Assembly: GCF_954871325.1 (NCBI RefSeq)
Contig: NC_088778.1
Span: 12,905,882-12,969,881 of the forward strand
Length of the DNA: 64,000 nt
Source of the DNA: Gordionus sp. m RMFG-2023
Lineage: Eukaryota > Nematomorpha > Gordioida > Chordodea > Parachordodidae
Reading direction: 5' to 3'
A model generated the notes under the pieces. That model saw nothing but the letters and a program-made list of their open reading frames with translations. It was not told the DNA's origin and searched no databases. Below, in pieces: positions 39,948-52,374 of this stretch; the stretch's first letter is position 1; every line of letters starts with the position of its first letter. Both the position numbers and the translations under genes were made by a program.

Positions 39948-42373
39948 CGTCTCCCCCATCAGCGGGAGACTCCTGCAATTTTTTATTTTACACGCAGACA
40001 TCTCTCTCCCGCAAAACTTCCGCAATTGGAAATCTCTCGCAAAAATCTACCGCAATTTTTTAATTTCTCTCGCAATTTTTTTTTTTAGTATTTTAACATT
40101 TTTAATATATAAATAATAATTTTGAGAGACATTAATTAATGATTTTTATATTTTAAAAATAAATTTTAAATATTTATTCGAAAAACATGTCTAGTTTGTA
40201 AATTTCTTTTTATCCTGTTATAATCCAAAAATATATATACATCATTTCATTAATATAAGTTAGTACAGGGGAGTATATCGTATATCAACATCGATTGCAA
40301 TACAAAAATATTCTCCATAATAATATGGTCGAATTTTTTCCCCATATTTAATGACTCCAATATAAGTGCAAACCTAACTTGTGGTAGAACACAAATGAGC
40401 AAGACTCTCACAAGTATTTTAGTACCTGAATCCTAGAGGTCAATTCTAGACGATTTAAAAGATGGGCATCCATATGCAATTCTAACAGATGTATCTAATA
40501 AGGGAAATATTAAAACATTTCATCTTCGCTATTTCACAAGAATAAGAACATTTCAATAAAACTGTTAAAAAAATTTTCCTCGGATAGTGAAAAATCTAAC
40601 GATGTAGCTAACCACATAAAGTAAATATAGCTGATTCAGGGTTAACAATGAATTACATGTCAGCTATCTGCGCTGATAATTCCTATGTAAATTTTGGCAA
40701 AAACCAAAGTGTATTTACCGAATTCAGGCAGCACAATAATGAATTATTACCAATTGGCTGTATATGCCATATACAACATGATTCTTGCAAGAAGGCAATG
40801 AATTTACTATCTGTGAATGTCGAAATAATTATGATGAAATGTTTTAACGAATTTAGTTCATCAACTAAAAGAGTTAATTAATTAAAAGAGTTGGTGGAGT
40901 GGTCTGACTTGGAATGGTGTGAGTTGTTGCGATATATACCTATCAGGTGGTTATCATTAATACCTGCATCGATAAAATTTTAAAATTTTACAAACCCTTA
41001 AAAAAATACTTTTCTTAAATAAAGATTTTAAAAGCTGTCCTAAAATTTTGAAAAATTTTTTCGAGTATGAAATGGCAGAAGCATATTTGGGATTCGTTTC
41101 ACATGTAGGAAATCTACTTGCAATCAGAAAATTTTTTATTAAAAAAGGTTCACAAAATCATGCTACAGCTCTGTTCATCTCTACAGTTAAAAATTGATAA
41201 TAAATTTTATGGCGTATTGCTAAAAATATTATATTAAAATGTTCAAATAATAATCTAATTTTACATTTTTAAATGAATCAGATATTTTTATTAATTTTAG
41301 AATATTTACAATCAAAATTTGATTTTAATAAATATTATGACCTTGGAACAGAAACCATCAATTTATGGTTTTTGTAATTTAATAAATATATAAAAATACC
41401 AAAACACATTGATGTCTTGTTTGAGGAGATTGTAATACTCTCTATTTTTTATGATTAGCCTGAATACTTAAAGTTAGATGGTCTAAAAGCAAAGGAGAAA
41501 TGGGTTGAGTTTTTTCGTAATAACAATAAATGCTTGGAAAAAATATACGATATGTCTTCTCTTTACCTCATTCTAATGCTTCATCCGAGCGCATTTTTAG
41601 ATGAGGACTGCCTGGAAAAAGGAGAGAAATCAAATTGCTTTAACAACATTAGAGGCCGAGCTAATGGTTAAACAAATTTATCCAGGAATTTTAGAAATAT
41701 CTCAAATAACGACGGTAAACGTTTAGTTCCATTATTTAAATCTTAAATAAAATATAATTAACATTATAACTATTTAATTTTCCATATTTTTTTTATATTT
41801 TATAAAATCTTATTATAATATAAATATATTTTTTACATAGTAAAAATAGAGAGCATTACAATCTCCTCAAACAAGACATCAATGTCTATAGGTATTTTTA
41901 AAATATTTGAACATTTTAATATAGTTTTATCAATGGCGCCATAAAATTTATTGTCAATTTTAACTGTAAAGGTGAACACATCTGCAGCATAATTTTGTGA
42001 ATCTTTGCTAAGATTCTTCTAATTGCAACTGCACATTAACAGCATGTAGTAGATTTCCTACATGTGAAATCAATCCTAAATATACCTCTGCATTCATTAT
42101 TGAAAAATTTTTCAAAATGTTAGGACAGCTTTTTAATCTTTATTTAAGAAATATTTTGTTAAAGGTTTATAAAATTTTAAGATTCCATCGATGGCGGGTA
42201 TTAGGAACATATCGCAACCAACATTGTACTGACTCAATTCTGTATATACACTCTGGTTTTTTCCAAATTCACTGTGGCATTATCAGATCAGAAAGCTGAC
42301 ATGGAATTTATTGATAATCCCGAATCTGATATATTAACCAATATATGGAAAACTATGTCTTTGGATTTTTCAC
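39948..42373 (+). mobile_element. fold-back hAT element, copy B (truncated)
   Basis: It directly abuts copy A at a GTCTCCCCCATCAGCGGGAG hairpin and follows it in order. An open stretch (40648-40881) reads CADNSYVNFGKNQS, GCICHIQHDSCKKA and FNEFSSSTKRV, typical of a hAT transposase catalytic region. A C-terminal remnant lies near 41460-41700. 41830-42373 is an inverted copy of 40560-41460 with the same internal gap as in copy A. The right end is cut off at 42373 by the next element. Confidence 0.75.
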
Positions 42374-44105
42374 TATTTACAGCCCGGCCCGGATTTTTTT
42401 TTCAAAAATTCGGCAATTTCGAGAATGGGCAGGCGGGCGGGTTAAAAAATTTGAAACTATGGGAGGGTGGGTGGGTTAAGAAATTAAAAATTTTTGTTCA
42501 AAAACAAACTAAAGAAAAATCATAATTAATTTAATGATCAATATTAATATTTCTTTTTTTATAGTATCAATCGTTTTTTTAAGTGTAGAACACTTTACTA
42601 GTTTTTCTACATCTTTATCTAATTCTTCCCATATATATATAATGTCTCGTAATGGATTTCATGATTTAATACCCAGATGTCCCGTATGCAATATATGTAA
42701 AACTCTTTTTTGAAATGAGTACGGAATGATTAATCTGCCATTCCAAAATAAAATACCGTCATCATTTTCTATTTCATCTATTCTTGTTCTAAAAGCTTGT
42801 AATTCTGGTGCTTGATTTTGTAAATTTGTACCATTTATTAATATTTTTTACTTTCTTAAAATTGGATCTTTTGCGGTTTCCTCTAAGTTTTTTTCTTGAT
42901 AAAGTTAATGTGTCATAAGTAAGATTTCTTATATTTTTTACTGTTTTATTTTCGCTTGTTATTATATCATCATTTTTCTCTAATGGGTTTCGCTATAAAG
43001 CATCTTCAATTATATTATTAGCACCATTCTTGTACATTATATCATAATCTTATGCAGATAATTTATAAGCCCAACGTAATAATCTTTGGTTTGTTAATGA
43101 GCTTAAATCTCTGCTATTACCAGGTTTGTGGTCTGTTCGTATTTTAAATTTTGGTCCATACAAATAGTTATGAAATTTTTCTACGCCGTTTATTATTGCT
43201 TTTGCTTCTTTGTCTATTTTAGAATAATTCTTTTCAGCGTCTTGTAAAATTCTTGAGGCGTAAGCTATTGGAAATTCGTTACCATTATCATATTTTTGCA
43301 TGAGTACAGCTCCAAATCCTTGGTTAGGTGCATCTGTTTCTAATATTAACTCGAGGTCCGGTTTATAAAACTGTATAGTTTTTGTTCTGTTACTATTCTG
43401 AATAGCATGAAAATGATTACAAAAATAGCATGGTGTTTTATTTTGGAATGGCAGATTAATCATTTAGTACTCACTTCAAATAAGAGTTTTGCATATATTG
43501 CATACGGGACATCCGGATCTCACTTGAGGAAGAGGATATACTTCAAACGGATATCCTACTTTGGTGGAAACGACAAGAGATTTGCCAAAGCTATCAAAAA
43601 TAGCAAGAAAAATATGGCACTTGAGCGAGGATTTAGCATTGCTGGAAGGTTTTCAGAACAAAGAACGTGTTTGAATCCAGAAAAATGTCGATTAATTATT
43701 ATTTCTGCATTATAATTATATATAATATCAATTTTATATTTATATTTTTTACATAAATATTCTATTTGATCAAATAAATTGTCCATAATTTAAATTGATT
43801 ATTTTTTTAATTAAATTTATTGCCTAAATTATAAACTTTTTGTAGAGGTATAATGCTAAAATAATTTAATTAAATGCTTAAATAATTAAAAGAATGGCCA
43901 TAATTAAATTTTATAAGCGGACTTGGGTTAAAAAATAATGGGCGGGAGGGTAAAAAATTTTAACTAATGGGCGGGCGAGCAGGTAAGGAATTTTAGATAT
44001 TTTTCTGAAAACTATGGGCGGGCTGGGCGAGCGGGTTAAAATTTTTTAAAAACATTGAGTGGTCGGGCTTTTGGTCCAAAAACCCCCCCAATTCAGACCT
44101 CTAGT
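42374..44105 (+). mobile_element. GGCGGG-type hAT element with transposase C-terminus remnant
   Basis: The ends carry CAGGCGGGCGGGTTAAAAAA (left) and GGCGAGCGGGTTAAAATT with AATTCAGACCTCTAG (right). Between 43505 and 43720 the plus strand shows a hAT dimerisation-type block in two frames: ILLWWKRQE, then FSIAGRFSEQRTCLNPEK. An LTR-retrotransposon pol fossil occupies much of the left half. No target duplication was identified. Confidence 0.6.
42590..43500 (-). mobile_element. Ty3/Gypsy pol fossil (RNase H and integrase zinc region)
   Basis: A fossil piece of an LTR retrotransposon: an RNase H region on the minus strand (43050-43400, with ETDAPNQGFGAVL and IRTDHKPGNS) followed by an integrase H2C2 zinc-binding region (about 42640-42780). 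A short piece of the same integrase region is repeated in opposite orientation near 43430-43500. Broken and lacking LTRs, gag and reverse transcriptase. Confidence 0.8.
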
Positions 44106-44299
44106 ATGTATGATCAATTGCGAGAAAAAATTAGTGAAAATTTTTTTTTGAGGGAGAATTATGAAAATTGATTTTGTGAAAAGAAGTTTAGTTAACCCCC
44201 CCCCCCCCCCCCATTTATTCTTAAATACTTAAATAATAACAAATTTAGTAACGTTTTGTAATATTTTTCAAAGAAAATACATGTTCGCATTTTTTTAGG

Positions 44300-44410
44300 T
44301 ATGGCGATTAAAGGTGTGAACCCCGGGTCTCGTGATCAGAGCAGGTTTAGTCAAGTTTTAGACCCCAACTCCGGACTTGTGGGTTACACAACTAACCAAT
44401 TAACAAAACT
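44300..44410. mobile_element. GACCCC-type element end
   Basis: GAACCCCGGGTCTCGTGAT is followed by GGTTACACAACTAACCAATT and AACAAAACTT. This matches the right end of the 58394-60481 element (CACAACCAACCAATTAAC). The rest of the element is not present. Confidence 0.55.
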
Positions 44411-44867
44411 TAATCCTTTTTTAAAATTTAAATAGTTTTTAAATCAAGAAATTTATTTATACGTATAATTTTAGATTTACAAATCAATCTTCTTACTTTC
44501 AAATTTAAATGTTATGTAATTAAAGTGTGCTCTCCCCCTTCTGTTGTGATTTAATCTTGACATGGATACTACCCATTTTAAACATTGCATTTAAAATTTA
44601 ATTTTCTTTGCTTTTGGGAAAACGGGTGAAATCATATTTTTATTCACGTCGATGTTATATTCTTCCATGCAAATCAAATCTAAGAACTTTTTTTAATCTC
44701 GTTAGCTTTTCCCAACGATAACATCCTCAACAGTTATCTGTACTTTGGTATTAAAAATGTTAAAATTTTATGAATATTTTTTAATAAATAACAAATAAAA
44801 GTAAATACTTTTTAACCGGTCCGCTTGCAATTTTTAATATTTAGCTAGCCCGCCCAACACTTTTCTA

Positions 44868-45437
44868 TGGTACATCTTCACTGAAATTTTAATTTAACAT
44901 GTTTACAATACCATATATACTTTACCAGTGTGCTTCAAAAAAGTTCAAAAAATAAATATTATGTATGACAATTGTCACATTTCTTATTCACTGAAATTTT
45001 AACTTAACATGTTTACAATAAATATTTTTACCTATTTGCTTTGAAAAAATTCAAAAAAGTTCAAAAATAACGATTATACAATTGTCACTTTTATCTTCAC
45101 TGAAATTTTAATTTAACATGTTTACAATATATATTTACCAAGTTTGCTTTTAAAAAATCAAAAAAATTGAAAAATAAATATTATTACAATTGTCACTTTT
45201 CTATGGTATTCACTGAAATTTTAACTTAACATGTTTACAATAAATATTTTTACCCATTTTTTTTAAAAAAATTCAAAATAGTTCACAAATAACGATTATG
45301 ACAATTATCACTTTTCTATGGTACATCCTAATTTAAATTTTAATTTAACATGTATATTTTTGCCCATTTGATCCAAAAAAATTAAGAAAACAAAAAAATT
45401 AAAAATAACGAATACGATATTTGTGACTTTTCTATGG
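44868..45437. repeat. 110-bp tandem repeat, about five units
   Basis: TCACTGAAATTTTAATTTAA, then CATGTTTACAATA, then a GTTCAAAAAATAA-type stretch and CAATTGTCACTTTTCTATGG recur at about 110-bp spacing (starting near 44880, 44990, 45100, 45210 and 45320). Units differ by substitutions and small indels; the last is the most diverged. Confidence 0.8.
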
Positions 45438-45499
45438 TTTATTTTCTCTGATATCCCAAGTAGTTGGAAGAACTAGACAAATTAAGTGGCCAGGTAGGC

Positions 45500-45640
45500 T
45501 CAAAAATTTGATTTAGTCGAGTAAATTAGTCGAGTAAATTAGTCGATTAAGCAAGTAGACTAAATGGGTCGACTAAATAGATCAACTTAGTCAGCTAATT
45601 TAGTCGTTTTTGTAGACTAAATCTAATTAACAACACTATT
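45500..45640. mobile_element. TTAGTCGAC-type element end (TTAACAACACTA)
   Basis: A run of TTAGTCGAGTAAA and GTCGACTAAATAGATC variants leads to TCTAATTAACAACACTA. This is the same terminus as the CGGCTC, GACCCC and CTCAAGTCGAC elements but with a different subterminal word. No left partner was identified. Confidence 0.5.
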
Positions 45641-46097
45641 CTCAATCATAAAATTTATTCTTTATCCCATAATTTGACAAAAGAGAATCTTGAAAATATT
45701 TTAATTGTCTATAACTCAATATTATTTTAAATAATAATGATTTTTTTTTATTAAATGTACTAATTCAAAAAGTTTGTGACAAAAGGTTTGAACCAGTTTT
45801 TGAAGGTTCAAACTAGTTTATTTATTTCATAAACCAAATCTTATAAAAAAATTATTTTCAATGTTCAGATTGAAAAATGTTATGTAAGCAAAGTTATTTC
45901 TATAACATTTATTCAATGGGATAAAAAAAGAAAAATATTTTTTTTAAATATAATTTTAATCAAATATATTTATTAAATATTTAAATAAAATGTTTTAATG
46001 ATTGTTTCTTTGACACCTAATCACAATTATCAGAACCACAGCAAAATATAATTTATGTATAAGTGCAATCATTAATTTTGAGTTTTATTAAAAGTTA
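45641..46097. other. AT-rich sequence downstream of MDH1
   Basis: No coding signal. A minus-strand AATAAA at 46084-46089, nine bases past the MDH1 stop codon, is a candidate polyadenylation signal. Confidence 0.45.
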
Positions 46098-47933
46098 TCA
46101 ATCTTTAATAAAAGACAAAGCATCATTTCTTTCTTCCATAAGCTCTTTAGCAGACAAATCCATTTTACCATGAGAAAATTCTGTTATAGGCAACCCATCA
46201 ACTATTTTCCAATGTTTATTTTCATCTATTGTCACAGGGAAACTGTAACATATTCCTTTGGGTATAGAATAATGATCACCATCTGACAATACAGCCATTG
46301 ACACTATTACCCCCTTGAGATTGAATCAATAAAAATAGTTTAAAAAATATATAGTATTTTATTTTGTGCTACCTTTTTAGTTCCAAACCACCAATCTCTC
46401 ATGTGATCACAAGCTGCCTTGGCAGCAGACATTGCACTTGATAATTTTCTTGCACTAATAATAGCTGCACCTCTTTGTTGAACCAACTATTTCAAGTTAT
46501 AAAATAAATAATTAAACTTTAAATGTATTTACAAAGTATGATAAAATTTAATTAAATAGTGGAAGATAATTTTTTATGGGAAAACCCCTCATTTTTTTCT
46601 GAGTGGGAGGTTTATTTGCAATATATTTTTAAAATATTATTAGGAGAATTATTTTCTATGATTCTAAAATTACAATAATATTAAAAACCAATTCATAAAT
46701 TATACCTTAATAAAATCATTCTCAATCCAATTTGATTGATCTTTCAATGCCTCTCTAGCAGGTTGATAGGCTTCACCTAATAATATTTCTGCCGAATCAA
46801 TACAAGGGTACTGAGTTGAGGAGTGATTTCCCCAAATTACAACATTTTTAACTTGAGAAGCCAGGATATTAAGTTTGCCAGATACAAATGCAGTAGCTCT
46901 ATTTTGATCAAGACGTGTCATTGCTGTAAAATTTTCCTTAGGTATTGAAGGAGCAAACTTTGCACATATCATAGCATTAGTGTTTGCTGGATTACCAACT
47001 ACTAATATCTATAGTGTAATTAACAAATTTTAATATATAACTTTATATAATAAAACTAACCTTAACATTTTTTTTTGCATATTTATCTAATGCTACACCT
47101 TGTGATTGAAAAATTTTGCCATTTATTTTTAACAATTCTTTTCTTTCCATCCCTTCTTTTCTTGGCATAGATCCTACAAGAAAGGCTACATCAATATCTT
47201 TAAATGCTGCTTCTTCCAAATCAGTAGCTATCAACTCTAAAAATAATTTTTTAAAGGAATAATTATAGCAGTACTTCAATGTGCATATTTTAAATGAAAA
47301 TGATCAGCTAATCAATATATAATATCATAGGTGTAAGAGGGGTGTGGTACAGAAATGTGCTTGTTTTTGTAAATATCATTTTACGCTAATAAGAAATTCA
47401 CCTTATACACCCAACACTCATGTTATAGAATTTATATAATATATATAAACAATAATTTGAAAGAAAATTTAGCAAAAGGTAATAATTTTTCAAAATAAGA
47501 TTAAATATAAATTTTCCGAAATAAGTATTTTAAAAAAGTGACAAATAAATATTGTTTTGATAAAAATGTAACATAGCCAAAGGTAAAATTTATGGGGAAA
47601 AACTGCCTTCCCTCCTAGTAAAATTATGGCTATCCCTTCATATATTAGATATAAATTAATAAAAATTAACAATTCAACTTAATGGCTTAATACCTTTAAT
47701 ATTAGGAAAAGCACAATCTTGTAATTCCATTAAAACTCCATTCAGGACACTCATCATAGGTTTAATATCAAGCATTACTAAATCGAGGGTTTGATTCGAT
47801 CCAAAAACATCCCCTTTAGCAATTGAATACAATAGTGAATACGCTATTTGACCAGCTGCACCTGTTACTAATACTCTTATGCTAGTCTATATAAATATGT
47901 AGTAAACGTGTAAACTACTTCAAAAACTACCAT
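46098..47933 (-). CDS. MDH1: cytosolic malate dehydrogenase (MDH1), six exons
   Basis: NAD-dependent interconversion of malate and oxaloacetate in the cytosol (malate-aspartate shuttle). Exons: tentative ATG-only exon 47931-47933, then 47694-47886, 47061-47236, 46706-47008, 46373-46486, 46098-46313. All junctions are GT-AG in phase, and the predicted 334 residues equal the animal enzyme's usual length. Visible: the nucleotide-binding loop [12 protein letters not shown] (8-19), the mobile-loop arginines in [12 protein letters not shown] (87-98), GNPANTNA (129-136), the catalytic Asp in RLDQNRA (D158) and the catalytic His in [10 protein letters not shown] (H186). MDH1-type signatures ([20 protein letters not shown]) separate it from the mitochondrial form. 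The first exon was chosen from phase and total length; a longer or more distant first exon is possible. Confidence 0.93.
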
Positions 47934-48114
47934 GTGGTCAATTTGAATAGATGCAATAATCAAAAAAGTGATGTGAACAAGTTTTTGATGCCAATCATAA
48001 TAAATATTATGGATTAAACGGTATCGTCCCTCTAGTTCGTATTTTTTTAATAGGTGTTTTGTCATATTGCTAAAACCTAAAAAATTTCCAATTGATTCCC
48101 AAAATTTCCAATAG

Positions 48115-48350
48115 ATTCCCAAAGTTAATTAATTTTATAAATTCCCAAATATATTGTTAGTTAATTTAATAGATTTCCAAATATATTGTTAGTTAATTTA
48201 ATAGATTCCCAAATATATTGTTAGTTAATTTAATAGATTCCCAAATATATTGTTAGTTAATTAAATAGATTCCCAAATATATTGTTAGTTAATTTAATAG
48301 ATTCCTATAATATATTGTTAGTTAATTTAATAGATAAAGATATTGTTAGT
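48115..48350. repeat. 33-bp tandem repeat upstream of MDH1
   Basis: About seven units of AATATATTGTTAGTTAATTT with AATAGATTCCC, period 32-33 bp, differing by a few substitutions. The block begins about 180 bp upstream of the proposed MDH1 initiator, so it may lie in the promoter or leader. Confidence 0.85.
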
Positions 48351-48998
48351 TAATTGAAGTAACTATGAAGATTCAAGAGGTTAGAGAGAAATCAGAACAA
48401 ATATCAAAGCTTATATATTTAGAAATTAAAGTATATATCATTTAATTTACATATAATAATTTATTTTTTAAGAAAACTAAACAAAATAAAGATTGTATAT
48501 TTTATGGAGGATATGATTATGTGTTCCAAATATCTGGAAAGAAAGCAATCTATTACACCTGTAGAAGAATGAGGAGGAAGAGCTAAACTTACTGTTACAT
48601 ACATAGTATGATATCAGGGGCGTCACTAGCCTTTACAATCTCAGGGGGCTCAACTAAAAAATTTTTATGAGGTGTAAAGTGTTATGAATTATTATTCTCG
48701 GAATTGATGTCATTTATCGATATTTAGAATTGTTATTATTTTTATTTTTTTATCGATTTTTTTTGAATTGTTACTATTTTTGATCGATTCTCGGAATTGT
48801 ATTTATTTTTATTTTAATATATTTATCAATTTTTTCCAATTTTTACATTTTTTCAAAAAATATATAAGAACAATTATTTTGATTATTATAGTTGTTGGAT
48901 TATTATAGAAATAAAGATGAAAATGAAAAATAAAGTTATACGTTAGAAAAATAAAATAAATTTAACATTGACGAAATTTAACACAAAGCCCTCCATAT

Positions 48999-49220
48999 TA
49001 GTGTTGTTAAATGGCTCGTTTTGAGCCGATTTTTAAAAACGGCTCATCTATATTTTTTCCAGAAAAATATTACGCAAGTTTGAAGATTTTGCCCATAGAA
49101 GGAACAAAGGTCTAGGCATATATTGTCGAAATCTCGAGGCTTAGGCAATATTTTTCTGGCTAAAATATTGAGTTAGCCGTTTTAAAAAATCGGCTCAAAA
49201 TTAGCCGTTTAACAACACTA
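48999..49220. mobile_element. CGGCTC-type miniature element, nested
   Basis: It begins TAGTGTTGTTAAATGGCTCG and ends TAGCCGTTTAACAACACTA; its interior matches the 1735-1953 copy closely. The uninterrupted paralogue at about 36350 supports the insertion. CTCCATAT / CCCCATAC flank it, an imperfect 8-bp duplication. Confidence 0.85.
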
Positions 49221-50643
49221 CCCCATACTCTCTAACATGCGGGCCTTCGGCTAGGTTTTATATTAATATATTATACTTTTTTAAATTTTGCTCACTATGA
49301 ACAATTATTCTGAATTTCATATTTTGTCATTTATTATTTATGCATACAAAATAAACAGGCATATAAATAATTAAAACAATACAAGACATTTCTAAAAATA
49401 ATATCTTTTAATACAAAATCTATTTGTTACAGTATAAAATATTTTCGATTGCTGATATAAAATTATTTGCATATAAAGAATTACAAGTGATAAAAAAAAT
49501 GTTAATTAATTCATACATATGCCTCAATTGATAATGGTTTTTAAAAACCCATATAATAATATAACTCTTAGCAACTTACATTGTCATTAAACTAAAATAA
49601 CTCTCTGCTACCATTTTAGACAATGTTTTATAGAATGGACTAATAAGGAAAAATTTATAGGCTAACCAAATTATAAATTCTTGAAGAAGAGATTATAAAC
49701 GACCAATCTAAATCATAAAACTCTATGGTGGTTAGAGCCTATTCTTATATGATATGATAGCTAGATAAGTTATTGAGAAAATTATTGTGAGATATTAAAT
49801 TTTTAAAATATTATCTTTCATTTTTAAAAATTTATAAAAGACTACACATTTGACCATTATTGCTTATCTAAAATATGCAATCATATGCTCTCAGCAGCTG
49901 TAGTAATAATCTTAATTTACATTGCCACACAAATTGTGGTTAATTTGCAGTCATAAACATGATGTTAACCCATAGAATTTATTATGTTAAATGAATTGAT
50001 AAAACAAAAACACTAAAAATCTTTATAAGAAATTATGTAAATATATTGAAACCTTAAGTTATTTACACCGCAAGGATGCCATATTAGAAATGAAACATTT
50101 TAAACAGAGTGATATGATGAAGCAATTAAGATTTTATATATTATTGTCTCATCACCTCAAGTTGTTAAATTATATCTTAAAATGTAATAATATCAAAAAT
50201 ATACTCGTATAAAAAATTTAACTCGAAACCTTTTTTCAAATAAGAAAAAAATAGCTTTCCTAAAAACATGTAAAAAAAGAGAAGAAAAGATATCTAATTA
50301 ATTATATCCATTGTGGGATGAATAACAAGATGTTTAATCTTTAATAATATTTTCAAATTTAAATAGATGACGTTAAAGAATTGAATGCAAATTGTTACTT
50401 ATTATTATATTTTTTATCAAAAGCATTTATTAGTAAAATTTATCTGTAATATATTATATAACTGTCAAATACGTCTGCAAAAGTGACATTTTACCTAATA
50501 TTTTATAACAAATTATATACTAAAGAATTATAAACTATATGTCTACGTTTTTATAAAGAAATCTACTATACTTATTTGAACCTTGAAAATATTTTTAGAA
50601 AGAGTCATGGTAGTTAAATTTATAAAAGAATATAGCTGATTAG

Positions 50644-52374
50644 CAGGCGTGTACGCAGCGGGAGGGGGGGGGGGCAAGCCAAAAAATGCAGATGCCAGAT
50701 TATATTTTTCAAAAATTTTATTGTTAATATTAATTTACATTTGTTAACATTTATTCCTATCTCACATATATATTTAATTATATTTATTTATCACATTCAT
50801 CTACTAGTTATTTTATCAATTAATTTCGATTTCAAGTTTTCCTTGTGGTAATTTACCTATTATTTTCAAATTTTAGTGGCGTATTATTTATCTAAATTAT
50901 AGTCTAATAATAATTATCTCTGAAACTCCTTGTCCAACAGGGAGAAAGAAATTGCAAGTTTGTCCAACGAGATCGTCTCCACTAGTAACAGCTTTTATGG
51001 AGTTAGAAGAGCCGATTATTAATACTATTACTGAAATGGCTTGAAAAAAATATTTCCCCAGAAGCAAGTATTGGATTCAATACCTATTTCAAAATATTTT
51101 TCTCATTAGAATGTATTATTTAATTATACAACTATTTTATGTAACACTTTTCAAAAACATGACATTGACTTGATTAAGAAGAAATGAATAGCAGAGAGCA
51201 TTTTATTAGAACTCAAGGAAATTAGAGCTAATGTTGATGAAGAATTTCATATTTTATATGTTATTGTTGAGTCAAAATCAGAGCTATACGTGTTTAATAT
51301 TTGTTCCACTCGACTTGCAGCAAGCAAGCTCATCGTCAAAACATTAATATAGGATCAGTAGAAGAGTATTAAAAAACAAATGTCCCCTCTCTTAGATACA
51401 TTTATAACCCAAATAAATGAATGGTTTTTAATTAATCATGCAGCACTTACAAATTCGCAGATATTACTTCCACAAAAGCCTTTCCAACCTTTTTCAGATG
51501 GTGATAGAAAATAAAAAAAATATTTGCTAGATTTTTATCATGGAGATGTTAAAATATCTTAAGATGCCTTATTAGCTGAATAACTATGATTAAAAGATTA
51601 ACTAAGGTTGATACAGTCCCCAAAAATGCTATGGATGCGTTGCATTACAAACACATTTTAGATTTTATTCCCAATGTATTAAAATGATTATATATATTAG
51701 CAAATAGCAACTCTTCCCATTAATAAACTAATGAGAACCTTCTCTTTTTTAAGAAAAATAACAGAGCCATGCAAAGGTACCATTTGCAGGGCACGGTCCA
51801 GATTTTTTTTTTAAATTTTTGTCGGGATAGGTTTATTTTAAAAAAATTTTCAGGCCCGACCTGGCTTTTTTGAATTTAAAAAAATTAAAACACCGTCTGG
51901 CAAGGGGGCTGGTCCTGCAAGTCTCTGAAAAACATACCTATGAAATACAACTTCTGAAAGTAGATTGAATGATTTGGATCTTTTGAATATTCATAGGCAT
52001 ATAGATAATTGAAAAATTAGCTCAAAACATACAAAATATAATTATTCCTAAGAAACTTTTTGTGTTTTATTTCCAACATTTAAATTTTTTATACTTTATA
52101 TATTTTAAAGGCTCAAAAAATTCAAATTTTAATTTTGGGTCATTTAAGTGATTCATATCTTGGTTATATCATTTTATAATTGACATTTATTTTATAGTTT
52201 TTCAATGCTGGTTTATATATATAATTTTTTTTATAATTCACATTAATTTAAAATTGTGTATTAGAAAAGTTATTAGTCCTAATAAATTTGTGTTTAGTAT
52301 TTTTAATTAAAAATAATATTTCTTAAAAAATTTTATCCCCCCCCCCCCAGACCAAATTCCCGCGTACGCGCCTG
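50644..52374 (+). mobile_element. hAT element with decayed transposase, nested
   Basis: The inverted ends are CAGGCGTGTACGCAGCGGGA and TTCCCGCGTACGCGCCTG, with the exact 8-bp target duplication CTGATTAG (50636-50643, 52375-52382). The plus strand carries hAT transposase remnants in mixed frames: RVLKNKCPLSLDTFITQINE near 51360-51420, TVPKNAMDALHYKHILDF near 51615, and the dimerisation block ATLPINKLMRTFSFLRKI near 51705-51765. The last block is interrupted by a GGCCCGG element. Poly-G and poly-C runs lie just inside the two ends. Confidence 0.88.
51772..51927. mobile_element. GGCCCGG-type miniature element inside the hAT transposase
   Basis: 156 bp from CAGAGCCATGCAAAGG to CCTGCAAGTCTCTG, with GGGCACGGTCC and CAGGCCCGACC words inside. 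The flanks AAAAATAA / AAAAACAT are only a weak 8-bp match. It interrupts the transposase remnant right after its FSFLRKI block. Confidence 0.7.

Noticed and set aside
48115-48350. CRISPR-like array upstream of MDH1
   Set aside because: The units are contiguous without unique spacers and the context is eukaryotic; it is a simple tandem repeat.
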